Source: Variovorax jilinensis (GTDB lineage: Bacteria; Pseudomonadota; Gammaproteobacteria; Burkholderiales; Burkholderiaceae_C). From it: a stretch of 64,000 nucleotides of DNA. The translations under genes and the position numbers were made by a program. Positions within the stretch are counted from its first letter, which is position 1; each line of letters begins with the position of its first letter. The notes under the pieces were generated by a model that was not told the origin of the DNA, did no database searches, and saw only the letters and a list, made by a program, of their open reading frames with translations. Shown here piece by piece: positions 27,917 to 37,108 of this stretch. The stretch is taken from positions 19,808 through 83,807 of the forward strand of contig NZ_JASZYQ010000012.1 in the NCBI RefSeq assembly GCF_030316885.1, written 5' to 3'.

Positions 27917-29364
27917 GCGACCGCACGCTGCGCTTCACAGACGTCAGCCTGAGCGACGGCCAGTCGGCGCGCTGGGCAGGCGCCATGACGACACCGATGG
28001 CGCTGGCCGTCGCCAGCCGCATCGCGGACACCGAAGTGGCGGTCATCGAGATCGCATCGCCCGCGACCCTTCGGCAATGCCTGGGGCGCAACGAGGAGCC
28101 CTGGCAGCGCATCGCCCTGCTGCGCGAGCGCTGCCGCGGCGTCCGGCTGCGCGCCGCCATTTCGCTGTTCACCGAACACGGGCGCCGTGGCGCCGACGTG
28201 GTCTCGGCCAGCGTGGCCACGCTGTGGCTGCGGGAACTGGCGGCGCACGGCGTGTCCGAGGTTCTCCATTCGGACCCGTTCGGTGACGTGGAACGCCTCG
28301 CGCCGGTGCTGGATACCGCCCGCACCCTGGGTCTCGTCGCCATTGCCGCCCTGCCCTACGTGCCGGAACAGGCGGACAAGGCGCTGGGCGTCCGCGCTCA
28401 GGCGCTCGCGCTGGCCGGAGCGAGCCGCGTGATGCTGCGCGACGATGCGGGACTGCTCACGGCCGATCGGCTGGCGACGCTGCTGCCCGCGCTGCGGTCC
28501 GGCCTCGGCGCGACGCCGCTCGACCTGCACCTGCGATGCCAGACCGCGCTCGGACCGATGCTGGCCACCGAGGCCGTGCGCCTCGGCATCGACGGCCTCG
28601 ACACCGCGTTCGCGCCGCTGGCAAACGGCCCTTCGGTGCCTTCGCTCGGAACCTTGCTGCGATCGCTGCGCCTGCTCGGCATCGGTGCGCCCGCGAGCGC
28701 GCAGCGCCTGCATGCCGTGGCCGAGGTCGACAGGCAACTCGCCGAGATCGCCAATGAACAGGGCTTTCCCTCGGGCGCCGCCTGGGTCTTCGATCTCGCA
28801 CCCTATGCCCACCAGCTGCCGGGCGATGACGCGGCCTGGGCCATGGAGCGACTCTCCGCGCTGGGGCTCACGCACCGGTTGCACGCTTTCTCGAACGAAT
28901 GTGCGCGCGTGCGCTCGGACCTTGGCCAGCCGCCGATGCAGGCGCCGTTCGCGCGCGCCATCGCCGAGCAGGCGCTGCTGCACCTGCAGGACCTGCCGCG
29001 CTATTCCGAGATCCGGCCCGGCGTGCGACGCGCACTGCAGCAGATTCACGCTGCGGCCCCGGCGGCGGTCGATGCGTCCCTCGCCCGGCGGGTCGGCGCG
29101 CTGCCGCCCTCGCCACCGAGTTCGGCGGCCGCGCTGCGCAAGACGTGGCCGGGCGCGAGCGATGCGGCACTTGTGATCGCGCAGGCCTGCGGCGTGTCGC
29201 CCGGGTCGCAGCCGACGCCGGCCGCTCCCGACAGCCTGCGTTACCAGCCCGCCACGCCGGCGGAAGCCTTGCTGGCCGGCCTCACGGCGCGCGCCACGCG
29301 CCATGCCCAGCTCGGGGTCGAAGGCCCCGGCGTCTCGATCCAACTCCAAGGCAGCGAGGGCTGA
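27913..29364 (+). CDS. OadA/5S-like carboxyltransferase homolog with altered metal site (paralog 1)
   Basis: 483 residues of the HMGL-like TIM-barrel plus PYC_OADA plan, but divergent. The opening FTDVSLSDGQSARW keeps Asp10 and lacks the usual LRD arginine (LRDxxQS is SLSDGQS). The carbamylated Lys position (IKDMAG in the family) is Arg176 in MLRDDAG. The His-x-His pair is His206-Leu-Arg208. With only Asp10 and His206 left, it probably cannot hold the metal in the classical way. It is immediately followed (four bases) by a better-conserved paralog that has the opposite His replacement. The two may form a heteromer with one shared or split site; alternatively this is a regulatory or structural subunit. 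The start overlaps the biotin carboxylase stop. Confidence 0.8.
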
Positions 29365-29368
29365 CACC

Positions 29369-30871
29369 ATGCTCGAACATCTCAAGACGCTGGTCGCCGC
29401 CGAGACCGCGCGCACCGGCCGGCGCCGCACGATCCACCTCACCGACGACACGCTGCGCGACGGCCAGCAATGCCTGTGGGCGACGCGCATGCGTACCGAA
29501 CACATGCTGCCGATCGCCGAACGCATGGACCGCGCGGGATTCCTCTCGTTGCAGGCGATCGCGCTGGTGCAGTTCGATGCGAGCGTGCTGTTCCTCAACC
29601 AGAACCCTTTCGAGCGCATCCGCCTGCTGGCCGGGCGGATCACGCGCACACCGATGCGCGCCGCCATCCGCAGCAACCTGATGCGCGGCTTCTTCCCGGT
29701 GGCGGACGATGTCACCGAGCTCTTCGTCGAGCGGCAGATCGCCAACGGCGTGCGCGAGATCGGTCTTTTCGATGCCCTGATGTGCAACGACAACCTGGCC
29801 TCCAGCATTGCCGCCGCACACAGGCTCGGAGCTGCGGTGACGCTGCTGCTCGGCTACAACATCGCGCCCGGCTATGACGACGCCCTGTACGCCGCCAAGG
29901 CGCGCGAAGCGGTGGAGCGCTTCGGCGTGCAGACCGTCGCACTCGCCGATGCGGCGGGCATCCTGACGCTCGAGCGCGTGCGCACGCTGGTGCCGGCGAT
30001 CAAGCAGGCGATAGGCGACCGCGCCCGGCTGGAATTCAATACCCATTGCCTGACCGGCCTCGGGCCGCTGCTGGCGATCGAGGCTGCGGTGCACGGCGCC
30101 GACACGATCCTGACAGCGGTCGATCCCCTGGCCAACGGCAACTCGCTGCCGGCCAGCCAGATGATCGCGCGCAACCTGCGCGAGATCGGATTCGACGTGC
30201 GGGTCGACGACGGTGTGCTCGACGAGGTGGGCGCCTATTTCTCGGCTCTGGCCGAACGCGAAGGGCAGCCCGTCGGCGTGCCGGCGGAGTACGAACCCAG
30301 CCACTACGTCACCCAGTACGCGGGCGGCGCGATGAGCAACCTCGAGTCGCAGCTCAAGCTGGCCGGCCTGAGCGACAAGCTGCCCGCGGTGCTCGAGGAG
30401 ATCGGACGCGTGCGCGTGGAGCTCGGCTCGCCGATCATGGTCACGCCTTACCCGGCCATCGTCTCGGCCCAGGCCGTGATGAACGTGCTCAACGTGGAGC
30501 GCTACAAGGTCGTGCCCGACGAGGTGAAGAAGTACGTCTGCGGCTACTTCGGCGACCTGCCGCTGCCGGTGGATGCGAACGTGAAGGACCGGATCATCGC
30601 CAACGGCTCGCGTGACGTGGCGCTGGAGCCACCGATGATCGAGCCCGTGCTCCCGGGCCTGCGCCAACGCTATGGCAACCTTGGAGACGACGAGTTGCTG
30701 CTGCGCTACATGTATGGCGACGAGAAGGTCGACGCTCTGAAGCCGACGCCGGTGGACGACAGCTACAGCCTGCACCATCCGGTGGTCGACCTCGCCGCGG
30801 GCCTTGCGGCGCGCGCACGCAAGGCACAGGTGCAGGTGGCAGGCGACGGCTTCTCAATGAACGCAGGCTGA
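29369..30871 (+). CDS. OadA/5S-like carboxyltransferase homolog (paralog 2)
   Basis: 500 residues, the size of transcarboxylase 5S. It has LTDDTLRDGQQCLWATRMRTEHMLPIAERMDRAGF, FERIRLLAGRITRTPMRAAIRSNLMRG, FDALMCNDNL and a full PYC_OADA tail (YAGGAMSNLESQLKLAGLSDKLPAVLEEIGRVRVELGSPIMVTPYPAIVSAQAVMNVLNVERYK split over ~315-395). The metal site is altered: Asp26 is kept, the carbamyl-Lys is Ala192 (LADAAG), and His-x-His is Asn224-Thr-His226. Family members move CO2 between a 2-oxo acid and carboxybiotin. Which acid is used, and whether chemistry is retained without the Lys, is open. Last gene of the BCCP-BC operon. Confidence 0.85.
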   Translation: MLEHLKTLVAAETARTGRRRTIHLTDDTLRDGQQCLWATRMRTEHMLPIAERMDRAGFLSLQAIALVQFDASVLFLNQNPFERIRLLAGRITRTPMRAAIRSNLMRGFFPVADDVTELFVERQIANGVREIGLFDALMCNDNLASSIAAAHRLGAAVTLLLGYNIAPGYDDALYAAKAREAVERFGVQTVALADAAGILTLERVRTLVPAIKQAIGDRARLEFNTHCLTGLGPLLAIEAAVHGADTILTAVDPLANGNSLPASQMIARNLREIGFDVRVDDGVLDEVGAYFSALAEREGQPVGVPAEYEPSHYVTQYAGGAMSNLESQLKLAGLSDKLPAVLEEIGRVRVELGSPIMVTPYPAIVSAQAVMNVLNVERYKVVPDEVKKYVCGYFGDLPLPVDANVKDRIIANGSRDVALEPPMIEPVLPGLRQRYGNLGDDELLLRYMYGDEKVDALKPTPVDDSYSLHHPVVDLAAGLAARARKAQVQVAGDGFSMNAG

Positions 30872-30922
30872 GTGTCGGCCCTCGGCAGGCCCCTCGGCGG
30901 CCGGGCGCCCCATCGGCAATGG

Positions 30923-31921
30923 CTAGTCGCCCACCTTGATGCTGGCGGCCTGCGCGATTCGCTGCCAGAACGCGAGGTCGTCTCGCACGGTCTTCGCGAA
31001 CTGCTCGGGCGACTTGAGCGGCGCATCGGCGATGTTGAGCTGCAGCAGCTTTTCGCGCATCGCAGGCGAGGCCAGGATGCGAGCCACTTCCTGGTTGAGC
31101 AGCGCCACGACGGCCGTCGGCGTGCCCCTGGGCGCGAACACGCCATACCATCCGTCAGCCGTGGGGCCGATGCCTTGCTCAGCCATCAGCGGCGCCGACG
31201 GCAGGCCGGGCGAGCGCAGCGAACCGGTCAGGCCGAGCACCTTGAGACGGCCCTGCTTCACGAGCGGCATGGCGCTCGCCACGTCCAGGAAGCCGAGCCG
31301 GATCACGCCGCCCTGCATGTCCTGCGTGATGGCGGTGATCGACTTGTAGGGCACATGGTTCATCCGGATGCCGCTCTGCCGCTCGAGCCACTCCATCACC
31401 AGGTGCCCTTGCGAGCCAGTGCCCCAGCTCGCGTAGTCGTAGGCGCCGGGATGGGCCTTGGCAGCGTGGGTGAACTGCTGCATGTCGCTGGCGGGGAAGT
31501 CCGGCGTCGCCACCAGGGCCACGCCACCGGCACCCACCTGCGCGATCGGCGCCAGATCGTTCAGGGCATCGAAGGCCGGCGCCTTCTGCACCGCCTGGTT
31601 GATCACGGTGCTGGAGGCATTGCCGAACAGCAGCGTGTAGCCATCGGGCTTCGCGCGCACCACCGCCAGCGCCGCAATCGTGCTGTTGGCGCCGACGCGG
31701 TTCTCGACCACCACGGGCTGCTTGAGCGACGCGCCGAGCCCGGCCGCGATCGTCCGGCACAGCAGGTCGCCGCCGCTGCCGGGCGCATTGCCCAGCACCA
31801 GCATGATCGGCCGTGAGGGGTAGGGCTCCTCGGCCTGTGCGAGCCGCGACGACAGCGGGGCCAGTGCGGCCAGCGCCGCGAGCAGCAGTTGACGCCGAGG
31901 GCGCGAAAGGGGTCGATGCAT
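30923..31921 (-). CDS. Bug-family tripartite tricarboxylate transporter receptor (second)
   Basis: 332 residues; an Arg-rich export signal (RRQLLLAALAALAPLSSRLAQA) and the Bug pattern PSRPIMLVLGNAPGSGGDLLCRTIAAGL, VENRVGANSTIAALAVVRAKPDGYTLLFGN, HVPYKSITAITQDMQGGVIRLGFLDV, GVFAPRGTPTAVVALLNQEVARIL. A periplasmic binding protein for a carboxylate. It is ten bases downstream of the TauD-type dioxygenase gene, so the pair is probably co-transcribed and the receptor may feed the dioxygenase substrate. It converges with the OadA-like operon; no permease gene is nearby. Confidence 0.92.
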   Translation of the reverse strand: MHRPLSRPRRQLLLAALAALAPLSSRLAQAEEPYPSRPIMLVLGNAPGSGGDLLCRTIAAGLGASLKQPVVVENRVGANSTIAALAVVRAKPDGYTLLFGNASSTVINQAVQKAPAFDALNDLAPIAQVGAGGVALVATPDFPASDMQQFTHAAKAHPGAYDYASWGTGSQGHLVMEWLERQSGIRMNHVPYKSITAITQDMQGGVIRLGFLDVASAMPLVKQGRLKVLGLTGSLRSPGLPSAPLMAEQGIGPTADGWYGVFAPRGTPTAVVALLNQEVARILASPAMREKLLQLNIADAPLKSPEQFAKTVRDDLAFWQRIAQAASIKVGD

Positions 31922-31931
31922 GCGCGGCTCC

Positions 31932-32804
31932 TCAGGCGGCCGCTTCGGCCGGCTCGCGCTTCCAGGCGCTCTCCGCGCGGGCCGCCGCCAGCGGCCGGGT
32001 GCCGTTGATCGTGACCCGATAGCCGCTGCGGCGCGCCGGGAAGTAGTCGAAAATCGCCTGGTGCTGAGTGCAGCGGTTGTCCCAGAAGGCCACCGAATTC
32101 GGCTGCCAGCGAAAGCGGCACATGAAGCGGGGGTTCTCGATATGCCGGTAGAGCATCTCGAGCAGCGCCTCGCTCTCGCGATCCGAAAGGCCCGGCACAT
32201 GGGTGGTGAACACGCGGTTCACGAACAGCAGCTTGCGCCCGGTCTCGGGATGCACCGCAACGACCGGATGCTCGCTGCGCGCAAAGGGCCGCGACGGCGT
32301 CATGCCGTAGCGGCTCCAGACCTTGGCGCCGTCATGGACGGCGGTGAGCCCTTCGAGGAACTGCTGCATCGGCTTAGAAAGCGCGTCGTAGGCTGCATAC
32401 ATGCTCGCGAACATCGTGTCGCCCCCGGCCTCAGGCACTTCCGTCAGGTACAGCATGCTGCCCATCGGCGGCTCCTCCTCGCAGCTGACATCGGTGTGCC
32501 AGCTCTCGCCGGCGACGCGCGCCGAACTCTCGTCGGCGTGGATGCGCAGCAGTTCCGGATGCTGTGGATGGTTGGCCGGCGCGAGCGGATGCACATGCAA
32601 CGAACCGAAGCGCCGGCCCAGCGCGATGTGCTGCGCGTGGCTCAATCGCTGATCGCGAAAGAAGATGACCTGGTGCGCAACCAGCGCGTGACGGATGGCA
32701 TCGACCTGCGCCTGCGACAGCGGCGCCGCAAGATCGACGCCGAAGACTTCGGCGCCCAGCGCCGGGGTGAGCGCGCGGAAGTCGAGCTGGATCGGGGATT
32801 TCAT
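31932..32804 (-). CDS. TauD/TfdA-family 2-oxoglutarate dioxygenase
   Basis: 290 residues with the Fe(II) triad His103-x-Asp105 (ESWHTDVS) and His248 (RCTQHQAIFDYFP), and the 2-oxoglutarate-binding Arg region RRSGYRVTI (~258-265). The N-terminal LTPALGAEVFGVDLAAPL and VIFFRDQ are typical. ATG at 32804, chosen because GGAGACAG precedes it; an ATG at 32816 is less well placed. Family members oxidise taurine, other sulfonates, sulfate esters, phenoxyacids and similar compounds. Divergent from a LysR gene with a palindrome between, and followed by a Bug receptor. A sulfonate or aryloxy acid substrate is a guess from context. Confidence 0.92.
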   Translation of the reverse strand: MKSPIQLDFRALTPALGAEVFGVDLAAPLSQAQVDAIRHALVAHQVIFFRDQRLSHAQHIALGRRFGSLHVHPLAPANHPQHPELLRIHADESSARVAGESWHTDVSCEEEPPMGSMLYLTEVPEAGGDTMFASMYAAYDALSKPMQQFLEGLTAVHDGAKVWSRYGMTPSRPFARSEHPVVAVHPETGRKLLFVNRVFTTHVPGLSDRESEALLEMLYRHIENPRFMCRFRWQPNSVAFWDNRCTQHQAIFDYFPARRSGYRVTINGTRPLAAARAESAWKREPAEAAA

Positions 32805-32887
32805 TTCTGTCTCCATGCGGGCACCTGCCCTGTCCGATTGTGGTGACGGCACCATGGGATGCCCTAATGAATTCGACTCGCCAACCC

Positions 32888-32903
32888 ATAACCTGCAGGT
32901 TAT
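32888..32903. promoter_or_regulatory. 16-base perfect palindrome ATAACCTGCAGGTTAT, probable LysR site
   Basis: Lies between the divergent dioxygenase (start 32804) and LysR (start 32929) genes, where LysR-type regulators bind. The T-N11-A-type symmetry is met within the dyad and its surroundings. It probably also autoregulates the LysR gene. Confidence 0.6.
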
Positions 32904-32928
32904 TCTGAGGCTTTTCACGGAGCCGATC

Positions 32929-33867
32929 ATGGCCGACATCTCGAGCGCCTTCGTGCAGCGCGGACTCACGCTCAGGCACATGCGCCTGCTCATTGCGCTC
33001 GAGGACATGCGTCAGGTCGGCCGCGTGGCTTCGGCCCTGAGCATCTCCCAGCCCGCGGTGTCGAAGGCGCTGCTCGAGATCGAGAACGGCGTCGGGGTGG
33101 CGCTGTTCGATCGCACGCCGCGCGGCATGGTGCCGACCGCGCACGGCGCCTGCCTGCTGCGCCACGCCCACACGATGACCAACGAGCTCTCGCGCGCGGT
33201 GGACGAACTGACCGGCATCGAGCAGGGCATCGCAGAGGCCGTGGCGGTCGGGGCCACCGCGGGTGCCGGCACCGGTTCGCTGCTCGGGGCTGCCATCCGG
33301 CAGGGCCGCGCGCGCCTGCCCGCCCTGACGGTGACGGTGAGCGAGGGCACGCGTGAACACCTGCTGCGCCAGTTGCGCACGGGCCGGCTCGACCTGGTGG
33401 TCGGCGCCACGACCGACGGCGTGATTCCGATCGACCTCGAGTGCACGCCGCTCTACATCGACGCGCCGGCCATCGTCTGCGGCAACGGCCACGCCCTGGC
33501 GGCGCGCCGCCGTCCTGCCTGGACGACCCTGGCGGCCGAGGCCTGGGTACTGCCGCCGCGCACGACCCGCGTGCGTGCGGCGGTCGAGGCCCTCTTCCGG
33601 CGCGCGGGCGGTCCGCCGCCACGCGTGCTCGCGGAAACGCTCTCGCTCGACCTGATCCTCGAACTGCTGGGCCAAGGCGATGCACTCGGGGTGCTGCCGC
33701 AGCACCTGGCGCGCCGACTTGCAATGGCCGGCCAGCTTCGCACCCTCGAGGTCGACACGCCGGGACTGGTGATGCCCGTGGCGGTCTTCACGCAGGCCGC
33801 GGGCGCGCCGTCGACCGCGATCGACACCTTGCGCCGTTGCCTTCTCGAAGCGGCAGCCTCGCGTTGA
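32929..33867 (+). CDS. LysR-family regulator
   Basis: 312 residues. The N-terminal winged HTH (LTLRHMRLLIALEDMRQVGRVASALSISQPAVSKALLEIENGVGVALFDRTPRGMVPTAHG, split over 13-75) is textbook LysR. The co-inducer domain starts near residue 95 (AVAVGATAGAG, RTGRLDLVVGATTDG, LDLILELLGQGDALGVLPQHLAR). ATG at 32929 after CGGAG. It is transcribed divergently from the dioxygenase-receptor pair and most likely activates it in response to the substrate. The convergent YeiH-like gene ends 22 bases after its stop. Confidence 0.94.
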   Translation: MADISSAFVQRGLTLRHMRLLIALEDMRQVGRVASALSISQPAVSKALLEIENGVGVALFDRTPRGMVPTAHGACLLRHAHTMTNELSRAVDELTGIEQGIAEAVAVGATAGAGTGSLLGAAIRQGRARLPALTVTVSEGTREHLLRQLRTGRLDLVVGATTDGVIPIDLECTPLYIDAPAIVCGNGHALAARRRPAWTTLAAEAWVLPPRTTRVRAAVEALFRRAGGPPPRVLAETLSLDLILELLGQGDALGVLPQHLARRLAMAGQLRTLEVDTPGLVMPVAVFTQAAGAPSTAIDTLRRCLLEAAASR

Positions 33868-33888
33868 GGCGATCTCACGCACACCTGC

Positions 33889-34920
33889 TCAGCGCGGCAG
33901 GTAGATGAAGGCGGTGACGAGCAGCGCCAGGAACACGGTCTCGCTGACCATCAGCGCGATCGGCCTGATGCCCACGGTAGCGAAATCCTTCAGGTGCGAC
34001 TTCATGCCGATCGCGGCCATCGAGATCACCAGCAGCCAGGTCGACAGCGTCTGCAGCGCCTGCTGCAGGGCAGCCGGAATCCACCCTGCACTGTTGACGG
34101 CAACGAGCAGCGCGAACGCCACCACGAACCAGGGGAGCAACGGCGGCTTGGGGCCGCCCGCCGGGCCGGCCGCGTGGGCCTTGCGACACGACAGCGTGAT
34201 CAGGAGGATTACCGGCAGCAGCATCGCGACCCGCAGCAGCTTGACGATGGTCGCGACGTCGCCGGTCTCCTTCGACATGCCGTAGCCCGCCCCCACCACC
34301 TGCGCCACGTCGTGGATGGTGCCGCCGAGGAAGATCCCGGCGCGTTCGCTGCCGAAGCCGAGCGCCCCGGCGATCATGGGATAGAGCACCATCGCGGCGG
34401 TCGACAGCGTGCTGACGCCGATCACCGTGAAGATGGTGGCACGCTCCCTCACCTCGTCCTCGGCGCGCGCCGGGAGCACCGCCGCGATCGCCATCGCGGC
34501 CGAGGCGCCGCAGATGCCCACCGCGCCGCCGGTCAGTACGCCGAAGCGGCTGCGATAGCCCATCAGGCGGGCGAGCACGATGCCGAAACCGATCGTCGCC
34601 GCGACCGAGACCACCACCATCGCGATCGGCCCCGCGCCCAGCGACGTGATCTGCCCGAGCGTGATGCGCACGCCGAGCAGCGCGACCCCGATGCGCAGCA
34701 GCGTGCTGGCCGAGAAGCGGATGCCGGGCACGCAGCGGCCCTCGGACGACAGGAAGTTCAGGGCCATGCCGAGCAGCAGCGCGAACAGCATCGCCGACAC
34801 GTGGTAGTGCTCGGCCAGCGAGAGCGCCGCCACTGCCACCACGGCGGACACCAGCACGCCGTGGAAGTTGATGCTGGCCGGCCCGCGCCAGCCGAGCAGG
34901 GTCGTGGCTGCATTACGCAT
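33889..34920 (-). CDS. YeiH-family (putative sulfate exporter/UPF0324) membrane protein
   Basis: 343 residues, ~10-11 helices. Family blocks: ALLLGMALNFL, RIGVALLGVRITLGQI, GYRSRFGVLTGGAVGICGASAAMAIAAVLPA, FLGGTIHDVAQVVGAG, LSTWLLVISMAAIGMKSHLKDFATVGIRPIALM. The family is annotated as putative sulfate exporter, but transport has little direct proof. The start at ATG 34920 lies eight bases after the end of the carboxyltransferase gene, so it is co-transcribed with that gene under operator site 4. An alternative reading is an exporter of a small anion released by the pathway (for example sulfite, sulfate or a carboxylate). Confidence 0.88.
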   Translation of the reverse strand: MRNAATTLLGWRGPASINFHGVLVSAVVAVAALSLAEHYHVSAMLFALLLGMALNFLSSEGRCVPGIRFSASTLLRIGVALLGVRITLGQITSLGAGPIAMVVVSVAATIGFGIVLARLMGYRSRFGVLTGGAVGICGASAAMAIAAVLPARAEDEVRERATIFTVIGVSTLSTAAMVLYPMIAGALGFGSERAGIFLGGTIHDVAQVVGAGYGMSKETGDVATIVKLLRVAMLLPVILLITLSCRKAHAAGPAGGPKPPLLPWFVVAFALLVAVNSAGWIPAALQQALQTLSTWLLVISMAAIGMKSHLKDFATVGIRPIALMVSETVFLALLVTAFIYLPR

Positions 34921-34928
34921 GGCGTCCT

Positions 34929-36506
34929 TCAGATGTAGGTGGGCCAGGCGCGCAGTTCGTGGGCGCCGATGCCTCCCGTGCGCTCGCGCCGATGGGTGGC
35001 GAGCCCCGCGACCAGCCAATCCCGGGTCTGCCGCGGTGCGATCACCGCCTGCACGCCGAAGGCGCCGGCCAGCGCGTAGGCGGAGGTGTCGCGCGACAGC
35101 TCGGCCTTGAGCAGGTCGAAGCGCTCGGGGTCTTCCTCGCGCCGAATGCCGTGCAGCACGCTGACGCCGATCTGCGGATCCATGAAGCTCACGTCGGCGC
35201 TGGTCCAGGCCGCGACGGCGTCGCTGTTGCGGCCGCCGCCCATGTTGATGTAGGCCTGGCCGTAGCTCTTGCGCAGGATCACCGACAGCTTGGGCACGCT
35301 GCACAGCTGAACCGCATGAATCATGTTCATGATGTGTGCCGGGGCCGCCTTGCGCTCACCTTCGACGCCCACGAGGAAACCCGGCGTGTCGACCAGGAAC
35401 ACGATCGGGATGTTGAACGAGTCGCACAGCACCACGAAGGACGTGACCTTGCGGCAGGCCTCGGGGTCCATCGCGCCGCCCTTGAACATCGGGTTCGAGG
35501 CCACCACGCCGATGCTCTGGCCGGCGAGGCGCGCGAGGCCTGTGACCGCCGCGCGGCCGAAGCGGTCCTTGAGATTGAAGAAGCTGCCCTCGTCCACGAT
35601 GCCCGCGACCACGCGCCGCATGTCGTAGGTCTTGCTGCGCGCGTGCGGCACCAGGTCGACCAGCGCGTCCGCGTCGGGTGCAATCGCCTCGCCCGCGGGC
35701 AGGCCGGGCGCCGGTGCCTCCGCGTGCGAAGGCAGGTAGCCCAGGAAGCGCCTGATCTCGGCCAGCGCTTCGGCGTCGCTGTCGACCACCCGGTCGACCA
35801 GTCCGGTCTGCTCGGCATGGAGCTTCCAGCCGCCGAGCGCCTCGGGATCGACCGCCTCGCCGATGGCCAGCGAAGTCACGCGCGCGCTCGACACCGCAAG
35901 GAAGGCGCCCTTGCGCATCACGACGAAGTCCGAGAGGCAGGTGTACCAGGTCGACGAGCCCAGGCAGGGGCCGAGCACCGCGCTGGCCCAGGGCGTCTCG
36001 CGCCGGCGGCAGTACTGCTGCGGGTCCTGACCTGCCGCCGCCATCGCTTCCGCGCCCAGGCTGTCGGGCACCCGCGAGCCGCTCGATTCGCCGAGGAAGA
36101 CCAGCGGCATCCCGTTGCGCGTCGCGGTTTCCTTGAGGCGCGCGATCTTGCGCATGTTGACAGCCGACGAGGAGGCGCCCTTGACCGTCATGTCGTTGGA
36201 GACCACTGCCACGCGGCGGCCTGCGACACGGCCCGTGCCCGTGACCTTGCCGTCGGCCGGCGTGGTCGCGCGATCGCCGGGTACCACCGACACGGCCAGC
36301 ATGCCGGACTCGTCGAAGGTGCCGGCGTCCAGCAGGCCTTCGATGCGCTCGCGCGCATTCAAGGCGCCGCTGGCGCGCCGCTGCGCGAGCTTGTCGGGCC
36401 CGCCCATCGCGAGGGCCAGGGCCACGCGGATCTCGAGCTGCGCACCCTGCTCATCGAAGTCTCCGGTCGTGGCGGTGACCTCGGGGCGAATCGTCTGCGT
36501 GGTCAA
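34929..36506 (-). CDS. acyl-CoA carboxyltransferase subunit (12S/PccB-like), locus B, TTG start
   Basis: 525 residues. NARERIEGLLDAGTFDESG, VAVVSNDMTVKGASSSAVNMRKIARL, PLVFLGESSGSRVPDSLG, FGRAAVTGLARLAGQSIGVVASNPMFKGGAMDPEACRK, IPIVFLVDTPGFLVGVEGE and YGQAYINMGGG give a complete two-domain carboxyltransferase. The start is assigned to TTG at 36506, seven bases after GAGGAA, because this leader aligns base by base with the leader of the 74-residue carrier gene, where the codon is ATG and the peptide also begins MTTQTIR. An in-frame ATG at 36536 lacks a ribosome-binding site. It partners the locus-A enzyme at 21671-23269. Two carboxyltransferases in one regulon imply either two substrates or a heteromer. 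Confidence 0.9.
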   Translation of the reverse strand: MTTQTIRPEVTATTGDFDEQGAQLEIRVALALAMGGPDKLAQRRASGALNARERIEGLLDAGTFDESGMLAVSVVPGDRATTPADGKVTGTGRVAGRRVAVVSNDMTVKGASSSAVNMRKIARLKETATRNGMPLVFLGESSGSRVPDSLGAEAMAAAGQDPQQYCRRRETPWASAVLGPCLGSSTWYTCLSDFVVMRKGAFLAVSSARVTSLAIGEAVDPEALGGWKLHAEQTGLVDRVVDSDAEALAEIRRFLGYLPSHAEAPAPGLPAGEAIAPDADALVDLVPHARSKTYDMRRVVAGIVDEGSFFNLKDRFGRAAVTGLARLAGQSIGVVASNPMFKGGAMDPEACRKVTSFVVLCDSFNIPIVFLVDTPGFLVGVEGERKAAPAHIMNMIHAVQLCSVPKLSVILRKSYGQAYINMGGGRNSDAVAAWTSADVSFMDPQIGVSVLHGIRREEDPERFDLLKAELSRDTSAYALAGAFGVQAVIAPRQTRDWLVAGLATHRRERTGGIGAHELRAWPTYI

Positions 36507-36569
36507 GCTGAGTTCCTCACGAAAGGGACCGGTCATCGGTCCGGGTCGCAGACTTTACTCGACATTCAG

Positions 36570-36581
36570 ATTGTTGACAAT
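36570..36581. promoter_or_regulatory. GntR operator (site 4) in a divergent promoter region
   Basis: ATTGTTGACAAT. Leftward: TTGTCA, 17 bases, TAAAGT, identical in layout to site 3. Rightward: TTGACA at a plausible -35 for the DUF35 operon. The flank GACTTTACTCGACATT is shared with site 3. Confidence 0.8.
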
Positions 36582-36629
36582 ACGAGGATAACCATGATCC
36601 AATCGCTTCATTGCCATAAGGAGACACCG

Positions 36630-37073
36630 GTGACCCCATCGACCCAGGGACCGCAGCCCGTTCCCACGACCGAGACCGCGCCCTATTGGCAGGCCGCGCT
36701 GGAAGGTCGGCTGAAGATCCAGTTCTGCCGTAGCTGCAATCGCCACCAGTTCTATCCGCGGCGCTTTTGCACCGAGTGCCTGTCCGACGGCATCGAATGG
36801 GTCCAGGCCAGCGGCCGCGGCCACATCTACACCTACACGGTCTGCCACGTGGCGGCGCACCCGGCCTTCGAACCGCGCGTGCCCTATGCGATCGGCATGG
36901 TCGCGCTCGAGGAAGGCGTGCGGATGCTGGCCGGCATCGTCGCCCCGATTCCGGATCGCCTTGCGATCGGAGAGCCGGTCGAGGTCTGCTTCGAGCCGAT
37001 CGGCGACGCCGTCGCGCTGCCGATGTTCCGGCTCGCGGACGGCGAATCGACGGCATCGCCGAAGCAGCGCTGA
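36630..37073 (+). CDS. DUF35 OB-fold/zinc-ribbon protein
   Basis: 147 residues from GTG at 36630, six bases after AAGGAG; an in-frame ATG at 36594 has no such site. Rubredoxin-like zinc ribbon with CRSC and CTEC, preceded by the amphipathic PYWQAALEGRLKIQFC. An OB-fold follows (GRGHIYTYTVCHVAAHPAFEPRVPYAIGMVALEEGVRMLAGI, split). DUF35 proteins bind thiolase-like partners; in steroid catabolism such pairs are retro-aldolases (Ltp2-ChsH2) or hydratases. The matching thiolase-like gene is two genes downstream (38664-39836), with a CoA ligase between. Likely regulated by site 4. Confidence 0.92.
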   Translation: MTPSTQGPQPVPTTETAPYWQAALEGRLKIQFCRSCNRHQFYPRRFCTECLSDGIEWVQASGRGHIYTYTVCHVAAHPAFEPRVPYAIGMVALEEGVRMLAGIVAPIPDRLAIGEPVEVCFEPIGDAVALPMFRLADGESTASPKQR

Positions 37074-37108
37074 AAGCTGCCTCCCTCCAAGACAACCGAG
37101 AAAAATTC

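Noticed and set aside
34959..36560. Long plus-strand frame leading into the DUF35 gene
   Set aside because: Only the 3' end from 36630 is real; the upstream part is antisense to the carboxyltransferase gene.
36594..36629. ATG start for the DUF35 protein
   Set aside because: No ribosome-binding site, whereas GTG at 36630 follows AAGGAG at ideal spacing.
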